A DNA stretch of 64,000 bases from Lachnospiraceae bacterium (GCA_017522685.1 JAFWYN010000019.1:205492-269491), one strand, 5' to 3'; shown: positions 9,271-18,769, counted from the first letter of the stretch. Translations and numbers: made by a program. Notes: generated by a model not told the origin, from the letters alone.

Positions 9271-9425
9271 AAAGTTAGCCTCCTCTCAGTCTCAAGCACT
9301 ACCCCTAATAATGCTTGATTCTTATCTTATTTTTTGTTATTTATTACATTTTGAAAAACACAAAAACCACACATTCACTATTATCCCCACGATAATAATC
9401 GAATGCCGCTTTAAGTCTTAATGTA
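9271..9425 (-). promoter_or_regulatory. Long leader of the SHOCT/dynamin unit with two hairpins
   Basis: The ~150-nt transcribed leader can form two hairpins. One pairs TCAAGCA with TGCTTGA around 9293-9322, just before the ribosome binding site. The other is an ATTATTATC/GATAATAGT stem at about 9380-9402. No known riboswitch or T-box core was recognised. Confidence 0.4.
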
Positions 9426-9454
9426 ATGATAGCAAATTTTTCCCCTTATTTCAA
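9426..9454 (-). promoter_or_regulatory. Promoter copy 1 of the SHOCT/dynamin unit
   Basis: Minus strand TTGAAA (9449-9454), 17-bp spacer, TATCAT (9426-9431), with an extended -10 TGC immediately before. It is nearly identical to the copy 46 bp upstream. Confidence 0.65.
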
Positions 9455-9471
9455 GAGAATTATATAAGATA

Positions 9472-9500
9472 ATGATAGCAATAACTTCCAAATATTTCAA
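9472..9500 (-). promoter_or_regulatory. Promoter copy 2 of the SHOCT/dynamin unit
   Basis: Minus strand TTGAAA (9495-9500), 17-bp spacer, TATCAT (9472-9477), again preceded by TTGC. Both boxes, the spacer length and the TGC extension are the same as in copy 1. Confidence 0.65.
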
Positions 9501-9735
9501 GGTTTTTTTGGCATGTTGCTACTTTATTTATTATATTTTTTCTTCAAATGTAACAATAGTAAAATGCTTTGACTTTCAAGATATTATGCCTTTTCCGAAC
9601 CCCGTATCAATATATTGTGTTGTGTCTTTTTTCGCCACAATAAGTTGTGTTTTTCTGTTGTTTTGTGTCAAATTTATCAATTCATTTTCTATTGTTTATG
9701 AATTTGCTTTAATTATTTTTTCTCCGAAAATTTTG
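9501..9735. other. AT-rich intergenic stretch without a recognised gene
   Basis: Upstream of the tandem promoters, this very AT-rich stretch has no ORF with start and ribosome binding site, no tRNA and no convincing terminator for the gene ending at 9736. Together with 9271-9500 it makes the largest non-coding gap in the left half of the window. Confidence 0.5.
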
Positions 9736-10320
9736 TCACGTCGCTACATCCGACACCACGTCCGACACCGGTACTATCTCCGGTCCTTCCGCAAAAATCT
9801 CCGCATTGTCCGCCACTTCCATAGGGTCTTCTGCCACTTCCCTGTCCTCTTTTTCCTCCCATAAGGAGTCATATTCTTCCTTATCTTTCTCTTTTGCCAT
9901 TACGCCTATGTTTTTTGCAGCCTGATAAAGCTCCATACTGTACTCCATAAGCTTCTTCTCATCTGTAGGGGGCACAATACCTCCTTTCATCAGACGCCTT
10001 GCCACCTCCATGATTTTCCCCATGTCAATGGCATACTCTTCCATGGCCTCTCCCTGTTGCTTCGCCACTTCCATATTGGCCACAGCCGCCCACTGTTCAG
10101 TGACTTTTTCCATATAGGCCCGATATTCGCTCTGTTTCTCATCCACAGCCTGAATGGTAAGCTCCAACACCGCCGCTTCATTGGCATATATGTTTTTTCC
10201 GTCTGGAGTTGTGTTTATTTTTCGCTCCAGCTCTTTTTTCTGCTTCTGCAACGCAATTTGTTGTTCGTGATAGGACTTGATTTGCGTTCCGTAAGTTTGC
10301 CTTACTTCCTTGATTGTCAT
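9736..10320 (-). CDS. Hypothetical coiled-coil protein
   Basis: 194 residues, mostly charged helix. Residues ~14-90 read like a coiled coil (HEQQIALQKQKKELERKI ... VDEKQSEYRAYMEKV). A conserved-looking middle follows (DMGKIMEVARRLMKGGIVP), then an acidic tail (about 150-194). No signal peptide or membrane helix. I do not recognise a family. It has its own AAAGGATGTG ribosome binding site, and lies between the gdhA terminator and the long AT-rich gap, so it is probably monocistronic. Confidence 0.6.
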   Translation of the reverse strand: MTIKEVRQTYGTQIKSYHEQQIALQKQKKELERKINTTPDGKNIYANEAAVLELTIQAVDEKQSEYRAYMEKVTEQWAAVANMEVAKQQGEAMEEYAIDMGKIMEVARRLMKGGIVPPTDEKKLMEYSMELYQAAKNIGVMAKEKDKEEYDSLWEEKEDREVAEDPMEVADNAEIFAEGPEIVPVSDVVSDVAT

Positions 10321-10379
10321 TTCTTCACATCCTTTTGATTAAATATATACTTCCTTGTATTTATTTATATCGTCAAAAA

Positions 10380-10405
10380 GTCCCGAAAACCTAAGCCTTC
10401 GGGAC
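10380..10405 (-). terminator. gdhA terminator
   Basis: GTCCCGAA/TTCGGGAC stem (10398-10405 with 10380-10387), 10-nt loop, followed on the minus strand by TTTTTGACG, 35 bp after the gdhA stop. Confidence 0.85.
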
Positions 10406-10439
10406 CTTTGAAACTCTTTGTTTTATATACTTGTGTAAC

Positions 10440-11813
<1,374 letters not shown>

Positions 11814-11829
11814 TTAGCCAAGCATCACA

Positions 11830-11839
11830 TTGTATACAA
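11830..11839. promoter_or_regulatory. Palindrome TTGTATACAA in the gdhA leader
   Basis: A perfect 10-bp palindrome lies about 20 bp downstream of the -10 box and 44 bp before the gdhA ATG. It resembles sites bound by FadR-type GntR repressors (TTGGTATACCAA-like), but no regulator gene is adjacent, so the assignment is speculative. Confidence 0.35.
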
Positions 11840-11859
11840 GTATGCTTTCACTAAGGAAT

Positions 11860-11888
11860 ATTATATTACGTCTGTTAAAAATACACAA
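11860..11888 (-). promoter_or_regulatory. Probable gdhA promoter
   Basis: Minus-strand TATAAT (11860-11865) is a perfect -10. The matching -35 at 17 bp is TTGTGT (11883-11888), a weak match. Confidence 0.5.
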
Positions 11889-11956
11889 CAACTTTATCCC
11901 ACTAAATCGCAAAAGTTTTTTTGAGTTTTTTATGCAAATTGCACAAGTACATATCT

Positions 11957-12388
11957 TTAAAGATATTTGGTAAACTGCCTGATATTCCTTTCCTCAAATT
12001 GCATTAACTTATGTGCCAATCCCTGTGCCTGTTCATCTGCCTGACTGTTATGATTCAACACCTTATTTAACTTAAGAACACCATCATTGCAGCCCTTAAT
12101 CATCACCTCCGCAATACGGCTGGTGCTGGTATTAAACAGTGTATTGTACTGGATACCTCCCGCCAGTCTTAAGTTTTCCGCATAGCTGCTGCGATAAGGG
12201 TCTGCCTTGGCTTCCAGCAGCTTATCATAAGCCTGATTACGTATTTGTGCATATTCCAAAGATTGCTTTGATATCTGAGTGGCCAGTTTCTCATCAAACA
12301 CCTTATCCGATACTGCATCAATCGCTTTCATGGCAGCTTCCGTATTCCTCTGGATTTCTTTGTAAATATTTACTTCCTGTTTCAGCAT
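11957..12388 (-). CDS. Hypothetical helical protein
   Basis: 143 residues, predicted to be almost entirely alpha-helical (KEIQRNTEAAMKAIDAVSDKVFDEKLATQI ... in shorter overlapping helices), with conserved-looking IRNQAYDKLLEA and RIAEVMIKGCNDGVL segments. No membrane helix or signal peptide and no family that I recognise. It stands alone, between the SH3b gene terminator and gdhA. Confidence 0.55.
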   Translation of the reverse strand: MLKQEVNIYKEIQRNTEAAMKAIDAVSDKVFDEKLATQISKQSLEYAQIRNQAYDKLLEAKADPYRSSYAENLRLAGGIQYNTLFNTSTSRIAEVMIKGCNDGVLKLNKVLNHNSQADEQAQGLAHKLMQFEERNIRQFTKYL

Positions 12389-12463
12389 AATAACCTCCGT
12401 TCCGCCATTTCAATGCACCTTTTGCACCAATCAGGTACTATGTCTTTCCATCCCAAAACGCAA

Positions 12464-12489
12464 AAGGATGCTATTTCCATAGCATCCTT
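12464..12489 (-). terminator. Terminator of the SH3b-domain gene
   Basis: Perfect 11-bp stem AAGGATGCTAT/ATAGCATCCTT with a 4-nt loop, followed on the minus strand by TTGCGTTTTGG, 31 bp after the stop codon. Confidence 0.75.
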
Positions 12490-12519
12490 AGTATTTCTCG
12501 TTCTTTTTACTTTATGCGG

Positions 12520-13734
12520 TTATTGTACAAAATCTTCCTTTACATATCCGATTTGTCCGTTATAGTTAATCTTACACCAACCATTCTCTCGTCCCAGCAA
12601 GTCTACCACTTCTCCGCCGGCCAATACACCCAATCGATCCGCCGTTTCCGAAGCTGCTGTTCTTACATTCACATTGGAAGTAGCCGTTACAGTCCCCACT
12701 ACAGGTTCCTTGGAAGCAGTATTCAATAATTGCAAATACTCAGACTTAATATAGCCTTCTGCATTTCCGATTTTAACCTTTGACCAACCGTTAACCTTCT
12801 GTTCCAGGACCTCAACCTTGGTACCTGCAGTCACCTTATCCACCTTATCAGCCTGTTCGCTGTCAGAAGCACGCACATTAACGGTAGTGGTAGCTTTAGC
12901 ATAAACCGGTTCTGCTGTTGCATTATTCTCAACAGGTGCAGGTGTCACCTCCGGCACTTCTCCGTTCTCTCCTTCCGGCGTCTGAGTATCTTCCGGTTGC
13001 TCCTCCTTCATCTGATTCGCAATCGCTTCGCCGGTAGTTTTCTGTGCTTCCTTCAATACCTCCTGTATATACAGGAACAATTCCTCATTTTTAGTTAAGG
13101 TATCCTTGCACTCTACTTCCACGCGATTATTCAGTTCTACAACATCCTCTTGGGACGAAGCCTTATCTATATACGATTTCTCTTCATCGGACAATTCCGC
13201 ATCATTCAGATAATAACTGCCATCTGCATTCTTGCATGCATAGTACAAATCCATACCCGAAACAGTATCCTCAAAACCGACAAACTTCATCTTATAATAC
13301 ACATACAAGAGATATGAATCGGGTTTCGGACCCGGCTTACTATATACCACTTTATCCAAATAATCTTCCACATATTCACTCTTTGCGCTGATAAAGAGTG
13401 CTTTCGTCTCATCCAAATGATTAATAATTTTTCTGACACTTTCAATATCGCCCTGTGCACATGCCGTATAATAAGCATCTATCATCGACACGATTGCGGA
13501 ATCCGTATTTTCCGTCAGGGGTATCTGTACCATTTCTTCCTCTGTGGTCTCTGATACCGGTGTGCTTTCCCCCACCGCCGTACTGCTTTCCGCCACAGAC
13601 GCTTTTTTTGCATCCTGTGCTCTCAATGCACATAATACCGTAATTGCTACTGCCAAGATAATAATGATCGGTAAAATCAACTTACTGTTCTCTAACAGGA
13701 AACGGCTGAACCGTTTCATCTTTTCTTTAAACAT
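12520..13734 (-). CDS. Membrane-anchored protein with two SH3b domains
   Basis: 404 residues. A single N-terminal membrane helix (about 19-41, LILPIIIILAVAITVLCAL) should leave the rest outside the cell. A Ser/Thr/Glu spacer is followed by an alpha/beta domain (about 78-190) of the NTF2-like or DUF4878-like type (low certainty). A helical and Glu/Pro-rich linker comes next. Two bacterial SH3 repeats end the protein: about 278-335 (TTVNVRASDSEQADKVDKV, ending GYIKSEYLQL) and 345-404 (SNVNVRTAASETADRLGVL, ending GYVKEDFVQ). SH3b domains usually bind cell wall peptides, so an envelope role is likely. No catalytic domain is visible. Confidence 0.7.
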   Translation of the reverse strand: MFKEKMKRFSRFLLENSKLILPIIIILAVAITVLCALRAQDAKKASVAESSTAVGESTPVSETTEEEMVQIPLTENTDSAIVSMIDAYYTACAQGDIESVRKIINHLDETKALFISAKSEYVEDYLDKVVYSKPGPKPDSYLLYVYYKMKFVGFEDTVSGMDLYYACKNADGSYYLNDAELSDEEKSYIDKASSQEDVVELNNRVEVECKDTLTKNEELFLYIQEVLKEAQKTTGEAIANQMKEEQPEDTQTPEGENGEVPEVTPAPVENNATAEPVYAKATTTVNVRASDSEQADKVDKVTAGTKVEVLEQKVNGWSKVKIGNAEGYIKSEYLQLLNTASKEPVVGTVTATSNVNVRTAASETADRLGVLAGGEVVDLLGRENGWCKINYNGQIGYVKEDFVQ

Positions 13735-13781
13735 AAGACAACCTTTCTAAAATCCATCCACTACAGCCGGGTGATGTAAAA

Positions 13782-13853
13782 TGCATCCGACAGGAATCGA
13801 ACCTGCATTAAAGGCGTCGGAGGCCTTCGTTCTATCCATTAGACTACGGATGC
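13782..13853 (-). tRNA. tRNA-Arg (anticodon CCG)
   Basis: The minus strand folds into a full cloverleaf. The acceptor stem is GCATCCG/CGGATGC, the anticodon arm is AAGGC-CTCCGAC-GCCTT with anticodon CCG, and the T-arm loop is TTCGATT. The 3' CCA is not encoded. It stands alone between the SH3b protein gene and the DUF5688-like gene. Confidence 0.93.
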
Positions 13854-13955
13854 AATTATTACAAATTTGTTACATCACCTCGACCATAATATCATATTTC
13901 ATCCATTATGTCTACATATTGTTTCGTTAATTTTTTCTAAACTGGCAGTACCCCA

Positions 13956-14849
13956 TCAGCCGTAATTCTCATTATTTCTTTCTACTTTCAACAATTTATC
14001 CTGTTCTGTATCATAGTAGTATAAATGATATGACAGCAGTTCTTCTTCCATCACATGATTCCTGTTTGCCTCCGAAATCATATCCAACAATACATCCGTA
14101 TCATCCTCTTTCTGCCTTCTTAACAAAAGCACTTCATGAATGGAACTGGGCAACACAAAGAAATCACCTCCCAAAAGTTCAGCCGCCTCTTGCAGCATCC
14201 CGGGATACAATAATGCTATGGATCCGTGGCATTTTTGTTCATTTGACAATACATAGAGATTTGATGCCGTCGGTTCCAGCCACATATCCTTTAACAACTC
14301 TCCCAGGGACATAAGCATGGGCGGAAACATTCTCTTGGTATTTTCCACTGCCAGCTTCATCAATTCCTCATGATTGGTTTTCCACATGTCCATATGGGAA
14401 TTATGTATCAAAATCATACCTTCCCCGATTGTATCATGATGAAACGCATAATAGAAGCAAATCGCCCAATCCAGAAATAATATATGCGGAATATCCTTCA
14501 ATAATTCTTTATTCATTTCTGCGTTTATCAATCGATAGGCAATCCGCTCCTTTACCTTTTCAAAATCCATAAAGAAATCCATGGAAATGTCTGTTTTTAC
14601 AGCACCCTGATGATAGCTTTGCACCACGTGCTCCGCCAGTTCTTCCAAATCAGCACCTTTTTGGTACTCTTCATACAGGGAATTCACATACAAAGTAGGT
14701 GCTATATTACACCCTTCCCTGTGTAGTATCAGCCCTAAATATACCACATTATTGTTCTTTCTGACTCTCTGGGATTTGATATGTACTCCATTTCCCAGCT
14801 TTTCACTAACCCTATGTTTCAATTCTTCTAAAAATTTATCTTCACTCAT
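13956..14849 (-). CDS. DUF5688-like protein
   Basis: 297 residues from the ATG at 14849, which has GTGAGG just upstream; a GTG 12 bp earlier overlaps that ribosome binding site and is less likely. The sequence (KNNNVVYLGLILHREGCNIAPTLYVN near residue 35 and ELAEHVVQSYHQGAVKT near 70) resembles the DUF5688 proteins that occur in many copies in Lachnospiraceae. The function of this family is unknown. No signal or membrane helix is evident. A structured element lies in its leader, after the efp terminator. Confidence 0.6.
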   Translation of the reverse strand: MSEDKFLEELKHRVSEKLGNGVHIKSQRVRKNNNVVYLGLILHREGCNIAPTLYVNSLYEEYQKGADLEELAEHVVQSYHQGAVKTDISMDFFMDFEKVKERIAYRLINAEMNKELLKDIPHILFLDWAICFYYAFHHDTIGEGMILIHNSHMDMWKTNHEELMKLAVENTKRMFPPMLMSLGELLKDMWLEPTASNLYVLSNEQKCHGSIALLYPGMLQEAAELLGGDFFVLPSSIHEVLLLRRQKEDDTDVLLDMISEANRNHVMEEELLSYHLYYYDTEQDKLLKVERNNENYG

Positions 14850-14895
14850 ATTTTTCCTCACTCAATAATAATTCTCTCAACCGTTTTACAACAGA

Positions 14896-14979
14896 GACGA
14901 GATTTGCTTTGCCAATCTCGCTCTGATGAGCGGTCGGCAAATGTCCATTCGTGCAAGCACGATGGCCGCTTGTCTCGTC
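14896..14979. repeat. Structured intergenic element with nested inverted repeats
   Basis: Outer arms GACGAGA (14896-14902) and TCTCGTC (14973-14979) enclose two inner hairpins. One is GAGATT/AATCTC near 14900-14920. The other is a CCATTCGTGC/GCACGATGG stem near 14944-14964. It lies in the leader of the DUF5688-like gene and could be a REP-like element or an RNA regulator. Confidence 0.4.
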
Positions 14980-14992
14980 GCCATCACAAAAA

Positions 14993-15019
14993 AAGACAAT
15001 GAACAGTGTTCATTGTCTT
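14993..15019 (-). terminator. efp terminator
   Basis: 12-bp perfect stem AAGACAATGAAC/GTTCATTGTCTT with a 3-nt loop, followed on the minus strand by a run of T, 24 bp after the efp stop. Confidence 0.9.
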
Positions 15020-15042
15020 ACATGGCATTCATACAATTGTAT

Positions 15043-15600
15043 TTATACTCTGGACAGATATTCGCCGGTTCTGGTATCAATCTTAATCTTGTTACCGATT
15101 TCAACGAACAAAGGAACGGATACGGTAGCACCGGTTTCAACAGTTGCAGGCTTAGATGCACCTGTAGCGGTATCACCCTTAAAGCCGGGCTCAGTCTCAG
15201 TAACCTCAAGTTCTACGAACAAAGGAGGTTCGATAGCAAATACATTGCCATTGTGTGAGCAAACCTTACACATATCATTTTCCTTTACAAACTTCAGTGC
15301 ATCACCAACGGTTTCTTCGTTGAGTGCAATCTGGTCATAGCTTTCCACATCCATGAAGTGGAACAAATCACCATCTGAATATAAATACTGCATATCTTTT
15401 CTATCAATACGCGCCTGCGGGAACTTTTCCTGAGGTCTGAAACTCTTTTCGATAACACCACCGTTAACGATATTTTTCAGCTTGGTTCTAACGAAAGCAG
15501 CTCCCTTTCCCGGTTTAACATGCTGGAATTCAATAATCTGATAAATACCATTGTCCATTTCAACGGTAATACCATTTCTGAAATCGCCTGCAGAAATCAT
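15043..15600 (-). CDS. efp: Translation elongation factor P
   Basis: 185 residues, the usual length. Three beta-barrel domains are expected. The loop VKPGKGAAF near residue 28 carries Lys32, the residue that is post-translationally modified in many bacteria. The C-terminal domain ends with [16 protein letters not shown], the conserved EF-P signature. EF-P rescues ribosomes stalled at polyproline stretches. TAGGAGGAA precedes the ATG. It lies between yqeG and the DUF5688-like gene and has its own terminator. A proline-rich client is encoded in this same window at 7624-9270. Confidence 0.97.
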   Translation of the reverse strand: MISAGDFRNGITVEMDNGIYQIIEFQHVKPGKGAAFVRTKLKNIVNGGVIEKSFRPQEKFPQARIDRKDMQYLYSDGDLFHFMDVESYDQIALNEETVGDALKFVKENDMCKVCSHNGNVFAIEPPLFVELEVTETEPGFKGDTATGASKPATVETGATVSVPLFVEIGNKIKIDTRTGEYLSRV

Positions 15601-15695
15601 AGTATATTCCTCCTAAACATTTATCACGTTATAATTCTTTTCTAGTTTATACTAAATGTAATCATATTTCAACTGTTTTTTTCAAAAAACTGTGA

Positions 15696-16196
15696 TTATT
15701 TTCCTTTCTTCTTCCTGTAAAAATATAGTACTATCCACTCCAGTCTTCTTTTTAGTACAATCTGTATTTCTTCCTTGGGATGAATGGGTTTCACCAAACA
15801 GGACAGAATCCCCGTTCTTTTCGCGCCCCACACATCCGTAAATAATTGATCTCCCACAAAAAGGGTGGTTTCTTTAACGGTCCCCATACGTTCCATAGCC
15901 ATTTCATACCCTGCTCTGGAAGGCTTATTAGCCTTATAAATATAGTCCGAACCCACCGAATCCGCAAACCCTTTTACCCTGGGTTCTTTATTATTGGACA
16001 AAAGCATGGTATGATAACCCATTTCGCGCAAATCGGCAAAAAAGGAAATTGCCCTCTCATCCGCCGGCTCACCATGGGGTACCAAAGTATTGTCTACATC
16101 AAAAATAACTCCCCTGTAGCCCTTTTCATACAAGCCTTTAAAATCAATATCATAGGTAGAATTTTCATCCCAATCCGGATAAAAGCATGCAAACAT
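15696..16196 (-). CDS. yqeG: YqeG-family HAD phosphatase
   Basis: 166 residues from the ATG at 16196 (MFACFYPDW), chosen because GAGGTGG lies just upstream; an ATG 12 bp earlier is possible. HAD motif I is IFDVDNTLVPHG (nucleophile and acid/base Asp), motif II is TMLLSNN, the motif III Lys lies in YIYKANKPS, and motif IV is FVGDQLFTDVWGAKR. This pattern defines the YqeG/HAD-IIIA family of Firmicutes, related to mitochondrial phosphatidylglycerophosphate phosphatase. The physiological substrate is not certain. It follows nrdR after a hairpin. Confidence 0.88.
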   Translation of the reverse strand: MFACFYPDWDENSTYDIDFKGLYEKGYRGVIFDVDNTLVPHGEPADERAISFFADLREMGYHTMLLSNNKEPRVKGFADSVGSDYIYKANKPSRAGYEMAMERMGTVKETTLFVGDQLFTDVWGAKRTGILSCLVKPIHPKEEIQIVLKRRLEWIVLYFYRKKKGK

Positions 16197-16235
16197 ATGC
16201 CACCTCATACTTTCTGTTTCTCTATTCAGTAAATA

Positions 16236-16258
16236 TGGCAGGACTCATGGTCCTGCCA
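16236..16258 (-). terminator. Hairpin between nrdR and yqeG
   Basis: Perfect 9-bp stem TGGCAGGAC/GTCCTGCCA with a 5-nt loop, just after the nrdR stop. The following bases on the minus strand (ATATTTAC) are a poor T-tract, so it may be a weak terminator or mRNA end stabiliser. Confidence 0.5.
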
Positions 16259-16267
16259 CCTTTCTTA

Positions 16268-16717
16268 CTATTGCAACACTTTTTTCAGTTCGTCCATGAA
16301 GGTATTTACATCCTTAAACTCTCTGTATACGGAAGCAAAACGCACATAAGCTACTGCATCCAAGTCTTTGAGTTTATTCATCAGCAATTCGCCGATTACC
16401 TGACTGGCAATTTCCTTCTCTTCCATGTTGAAAATCTCATTTTCCACTTCATCAATCAATCCGGTAATGGCCTGTGCACTAACCGGTCTCTTATGGCAGG
16501 CTCTCAGCACACCTGCTTCAATCTTAGAACGGTCGTAAGCTTCACGGTTGTCATCCTTCTTAATGATAATCAAAGGAATGGTCTCGATTTTCTCATAGGT
16601 AGTAAAACGCTTGCCGCATTCATCGCAAACACGACGGCGGCGAATGGAATTATTGTCCTCTGCCGGTCTGGAATCAATTACACGGGTATTTTCATGGTTA
16701 CAAAACGGACATTTCAT
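16268..16717 (-). CDS. nrdR: Transcriptional repressor NrdR
   Basis: 149 residues. A zinc ribbon is formed by CPFCNHENTRV and CDECGKRFTTYE (Cys3, 6, 31, 34). An ATP-cone domain covers ~46-136 (IIKKDDNREAYDRSKIEAGV). NrdR senses nucleotides through the ATP-cone and represses ribonucleotide reductase genes; none of those genes is in this window. TAGGAGCAC precedes the ATG. Length and motif positions match the family exactly. Confidence 0.96.
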   Translation of the reverse strand: MKCPFCNHENTRVIDSRPAEDNNSIRRRRVCDECGKRFTTYEKIETIPLIIIKKDDNREAYDRSKIEAGVLRACHKRPVSAQAITGLIDEVENEIFNMEEKEIASQVIGELLMNKLKDLDAVAYVRFASVYREFKDVNTFMDELKKVLQ

Positions 16718-16793
16718 ATGTGCTCCTATCTGTGTATCCGATACACTTTCAGTTTATTCCGGAACTTTCCTTCTATGCTTTATCATAATATAT

Positions 16794-17027
16794 TTAGCAG
16801 TTTATGTCAACCAATATGATGTCCGGCCCGATTTGCCGGATATCCTTGAAATTAATCTCTATCTCCTTATCCGCCTTAAACAGACAAAACCACCTTCCAT
16901 AATCACTGACAATAATCTTGCAAATACATCCCTTGCATTCATCAAATACAAAATCACATACCTTACCCAGGCATTTACAATCCCGGATATTAATCACCTC
17001 TTTGTTCTTAAAGTCTGAAAACAACAT
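16794..17027 (-). CDS. YlmC/YmxH-family PRC-barrel sporulation protein
   Basis: 77 residues resembling the YlmC/YmxH family of spore-formers: it begins MLFSDFKNKEVINI and has the PRC-barrel core CKCLGKVCDFVFDE. It has four Cys in CKCLGKVC and CKGCIC contexts. The family lies next to sigG in many Firmicutes and is linked to sporulation, with no defined biochemical role. Here it is divergent from sigG across a 125-bp region. GGGGTGGG precedes the ATG. Confidence 0.8.
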   Translation of the reverse strand: MLFSDFKNKEVINIRDCKCLGKVCDFVFDECKGCICKIIVSDYGRWFCLFKADKEIEINFKDIRQIGPDIILVDINC

Positions 17028-17094
17028 ACGCCCACCCCATAATCCCTTTCTAACATTATATGAATAACTTCATAAAATGTGGACCATACTAACC

Positions 17095-17124
17095 GTATAC
17101 TTACTAAAGACAAGGCTTCAAATA
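17095..17124 (+). promoter_or_regulatory. Candidate SigF/SigG-type promoter of sigG
   Basis: GTATA (17095-17099), 15-bp spacer, GCTTCAAATA (17115-17124). This fits the SigF/SigG-type -35 and partly fits the -10 (two deviations). It is suggested because sigG is transcribed by SigF in known spore-formers. Confidence 0.35.
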
Positions 17125-17152
17125 CCACAAAACAAATGCAGGAGGCGTATAT

Positions 17153-17932
17153 ATGTCATTAGGTAAGGTTGAAATTTGCGGCGTCAACACCGCCAAGCTT
17201 CCCCTTCTGAAACAGGAGGAAAAGGAATATTTATTTACATTGATAGAGGGTGGTGACCGGATTGCCCGTGAGAAATACATCGAAGGGAATCTAAGACTGG
17301 TACTAAGCATTATCAAACGCTTTTCTTCCAGCAACGAAAATGTGGATGATTTGTTTCAGATAGGATGTATCGGGCTGATAAAAGCAATCGATAATTTCGA
17401 CTCCGGACTGAATGTGAAATTCTCCACCTATGCCGTACCCATGATTATCGGCGAAATCCGCAGATACTTAAGGGACAACAATGCCATACGTGTCTCCCGT
17501 TCCTTAAAAGATACCGCATACAAAGCCATTTATACCAGGGATATTCTGACCAAACGCAATTCCAAAGAGCCCACCATCGAGGAAATTGCCACAGAAATCG
17601 GCATTCCCAAGGAAGATATCGTTTATGCCATGGATGCGCTTCAAAATCCCATGAGCTTATTTGAGCCCATCTACACGGATGCCGGAGACACCTTGTATGT
17701 AATGGACCAAATCAGTGACAAAAAGAACAAAGAAGAAACCTGGGTAGAACATTTATCCCTAAATGAAGCCATGAAACATCTGGCTGCCAGAGAACGGGAA
17801 ATCATTAACCTTCGTTTCTTTGAAGGTAAAACACAAATGGAAGTAGCTGACATGATCGGAATCTCTCAGGCTCAGGTGTCCCGCCTGGAAAAAAATGCAT
17901 TAAAAATAATGCGCACCTACCTTTCGGCATAA
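17153..17932 (+). CDS. sigG: Forespore sigma factor SigG
   Basis: 259 residues and one of the few plus-strand genes. Region 1-like start KVEICGVNTAKLPLL is typical of SigG. Region 2 has NLRLVLSIIKRFSSSNENVDDLFQIGCIG split across the helix, followed by KAIDNFDSGLNVKFSTYA. Region 4 ends with a helix-turn-helix ADMIGISQAQVSRLEK. SigG directs late forespore transcription after engulfment. GCAGGAGGCG precedes the ATG. It faces the VanZ-like gene tail to tail with 6 bp between the stops. In Bacillus, sigG follows sigE in the same direction; here it is on the opposite strand. Confidence 0.95.
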   Translation: MSLGKVEICGVNTAKLPLLKQEEKEYLFTLIEGGDRIAREKYIEGNLRLVLSIIKRFSSSNENVDDLFQIGCIGLIKAIDNFDSGLNVKFSTYAVPMIIGEIRRYLRDNNAIRVSRSLKDTAYKAIYTRDILTKRNSKEPTIEEIATEIGIPKEDIVYAMDALQNPMSLFEPIYTDAGDTLYVMDQISDKKNKEETWVEHLSLNEAMKHLAAREREIINLRFFEGKTQMEVADMIGISQAQVSRLEKNALKIMRTYLSA

Positions 17933-17938
17933 TGCGCA

Positions 17939-18457
17939 CTATCCCTTCACCAACTTCCGCAATATCAAAAACATGATTGTACCCACCATACACCCCAGTG
18001 TATTGGCCACAATATCGTCTAACTGAAAAATACCTCTGCCGGTTACCAGTTGCATCAGTTCAATGGCAATACTGGTAACGGCACCCACAAATATACTTCT
18101 CAAAAACAGTACCTTTCCTTTGGCCCACCAACAAAAACAAAAGCCGTAGGGAATAAAAAGCAACACATTTTCCAATACCAAAGCATCGTTCCGCTTATTG
18201 ATTTTCAAACTGGCTCCCAAGGCCAAATCCATCTTACCGGCTCCGCCACCTTCCCTGGAAAGGCATGTTATCATAAGTATCACACTCAAAAAGGAAAAAA
18301 AGCATACCGTTGACCAAAAGGGAAGTCTATCCTTCCCCTGTCTGCTTCTTCTGTCATTCACCCATTTTACTATCAATATCAGGCATCCGCTGATGGCCAA
18401 CAAAAAAGGCACATACTTAAATACCTGAATCAAATCCTGTCGTAAATAATATAACAT
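17939..18457 (-). CDS. VanZ-like membrane protein
   Basis: 172 residues with about four to five membrane helices. The segment NVLLFIPYGFCFCW followed by AIELMQLVTGRGIFQLDDIVAN is the VanZ family signature (the conserved Glu and Gln-Asp-Asp patch). VanZ homologues contribute to glycopeptide resistance or are of unknown function. It is the last gene of the spoIIGA-sigE run, 3 bp after the small gene upstream, so it may be expressed during sporulation (inference). Confidence 0.8.
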   Translation of the reverse strand: MLYYLRQDLIQVFKYVPFLLAISGCLILIVKWVNDRRSRQGKDRLPFWSTVCFFSFLSVILMITCLSREGGGAGKMDLALGASLKINKRNDALVLENVLLFIPYGFCFCWWAKGKVLFLRSIFVGAVTSIAIELMQLVTGRGIFQLDDIVANTLGCMVGTIMFLILRKLVKG

Positions 18458-18460
18458 TTC

Positions 18461-18769
18461 TTACCTTTCCTGATAACTCACCCAATTTTTAGGGGCTTGT
18501 TCCCACTTTTCCTTGTCCTGAAACAGACAATCATTCATCCATGCAATAGCATCTATAATACCATCTTCCTCAAAATCAAACAACCTACTTGTTTTCTGTT
18601 CTTCCGGAGTCATAATAAAATTAAAAGGTTCCGGCCAAACTGTAGTTTTCAATTTTTTGCCTTCTTCCGTGGCAATCCCCTCTAACCGGTAGCGCATGCC
18701 CTGATGACAACCGGTATATTCCGTTTTTTTCAGATATTCCATAGACAATATATCTTCCCGTACAATCAT
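18461..18769 (-). CDS. Small hypothetical protein
   Basis: 102 residues from the ATG at 18769, where GAGGAGG gives a clear ribosome binding site; a longer version would contain that site. The sequence (MIVREDILSMEYLKK ... MRYRLEG ... FNFIMTPEEQKTSRLFDFEEDG) is soluble, with two Trp-rich stretches near the end. No family recognised. It lies between sigE and the VanZ-like gene in the same direction. Confidence 0.6.
   Translation of the reverse strand: MIVREDILSMEYLKKTEYTGCHQGMRYRLEGIATEEGKKLKTTVWPEPFNFIMTPEEQKTSRLFDFEEDGIIDAIAWMNDCLFQDKEKWEQAPKNWVSYQER

Noticed and set aside
9271..9425. Riboswitch in the SHOCT/dynamin leader
   Set aside because: Two simple hairpins are present but no conserved riboswitch or T-box core was recognised.
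16187..16819. 210-codon plus-strand ORF over nrdR/yqeG
   Set aside because: It lies antisense to two well-defined genes and its translation shows no domain.
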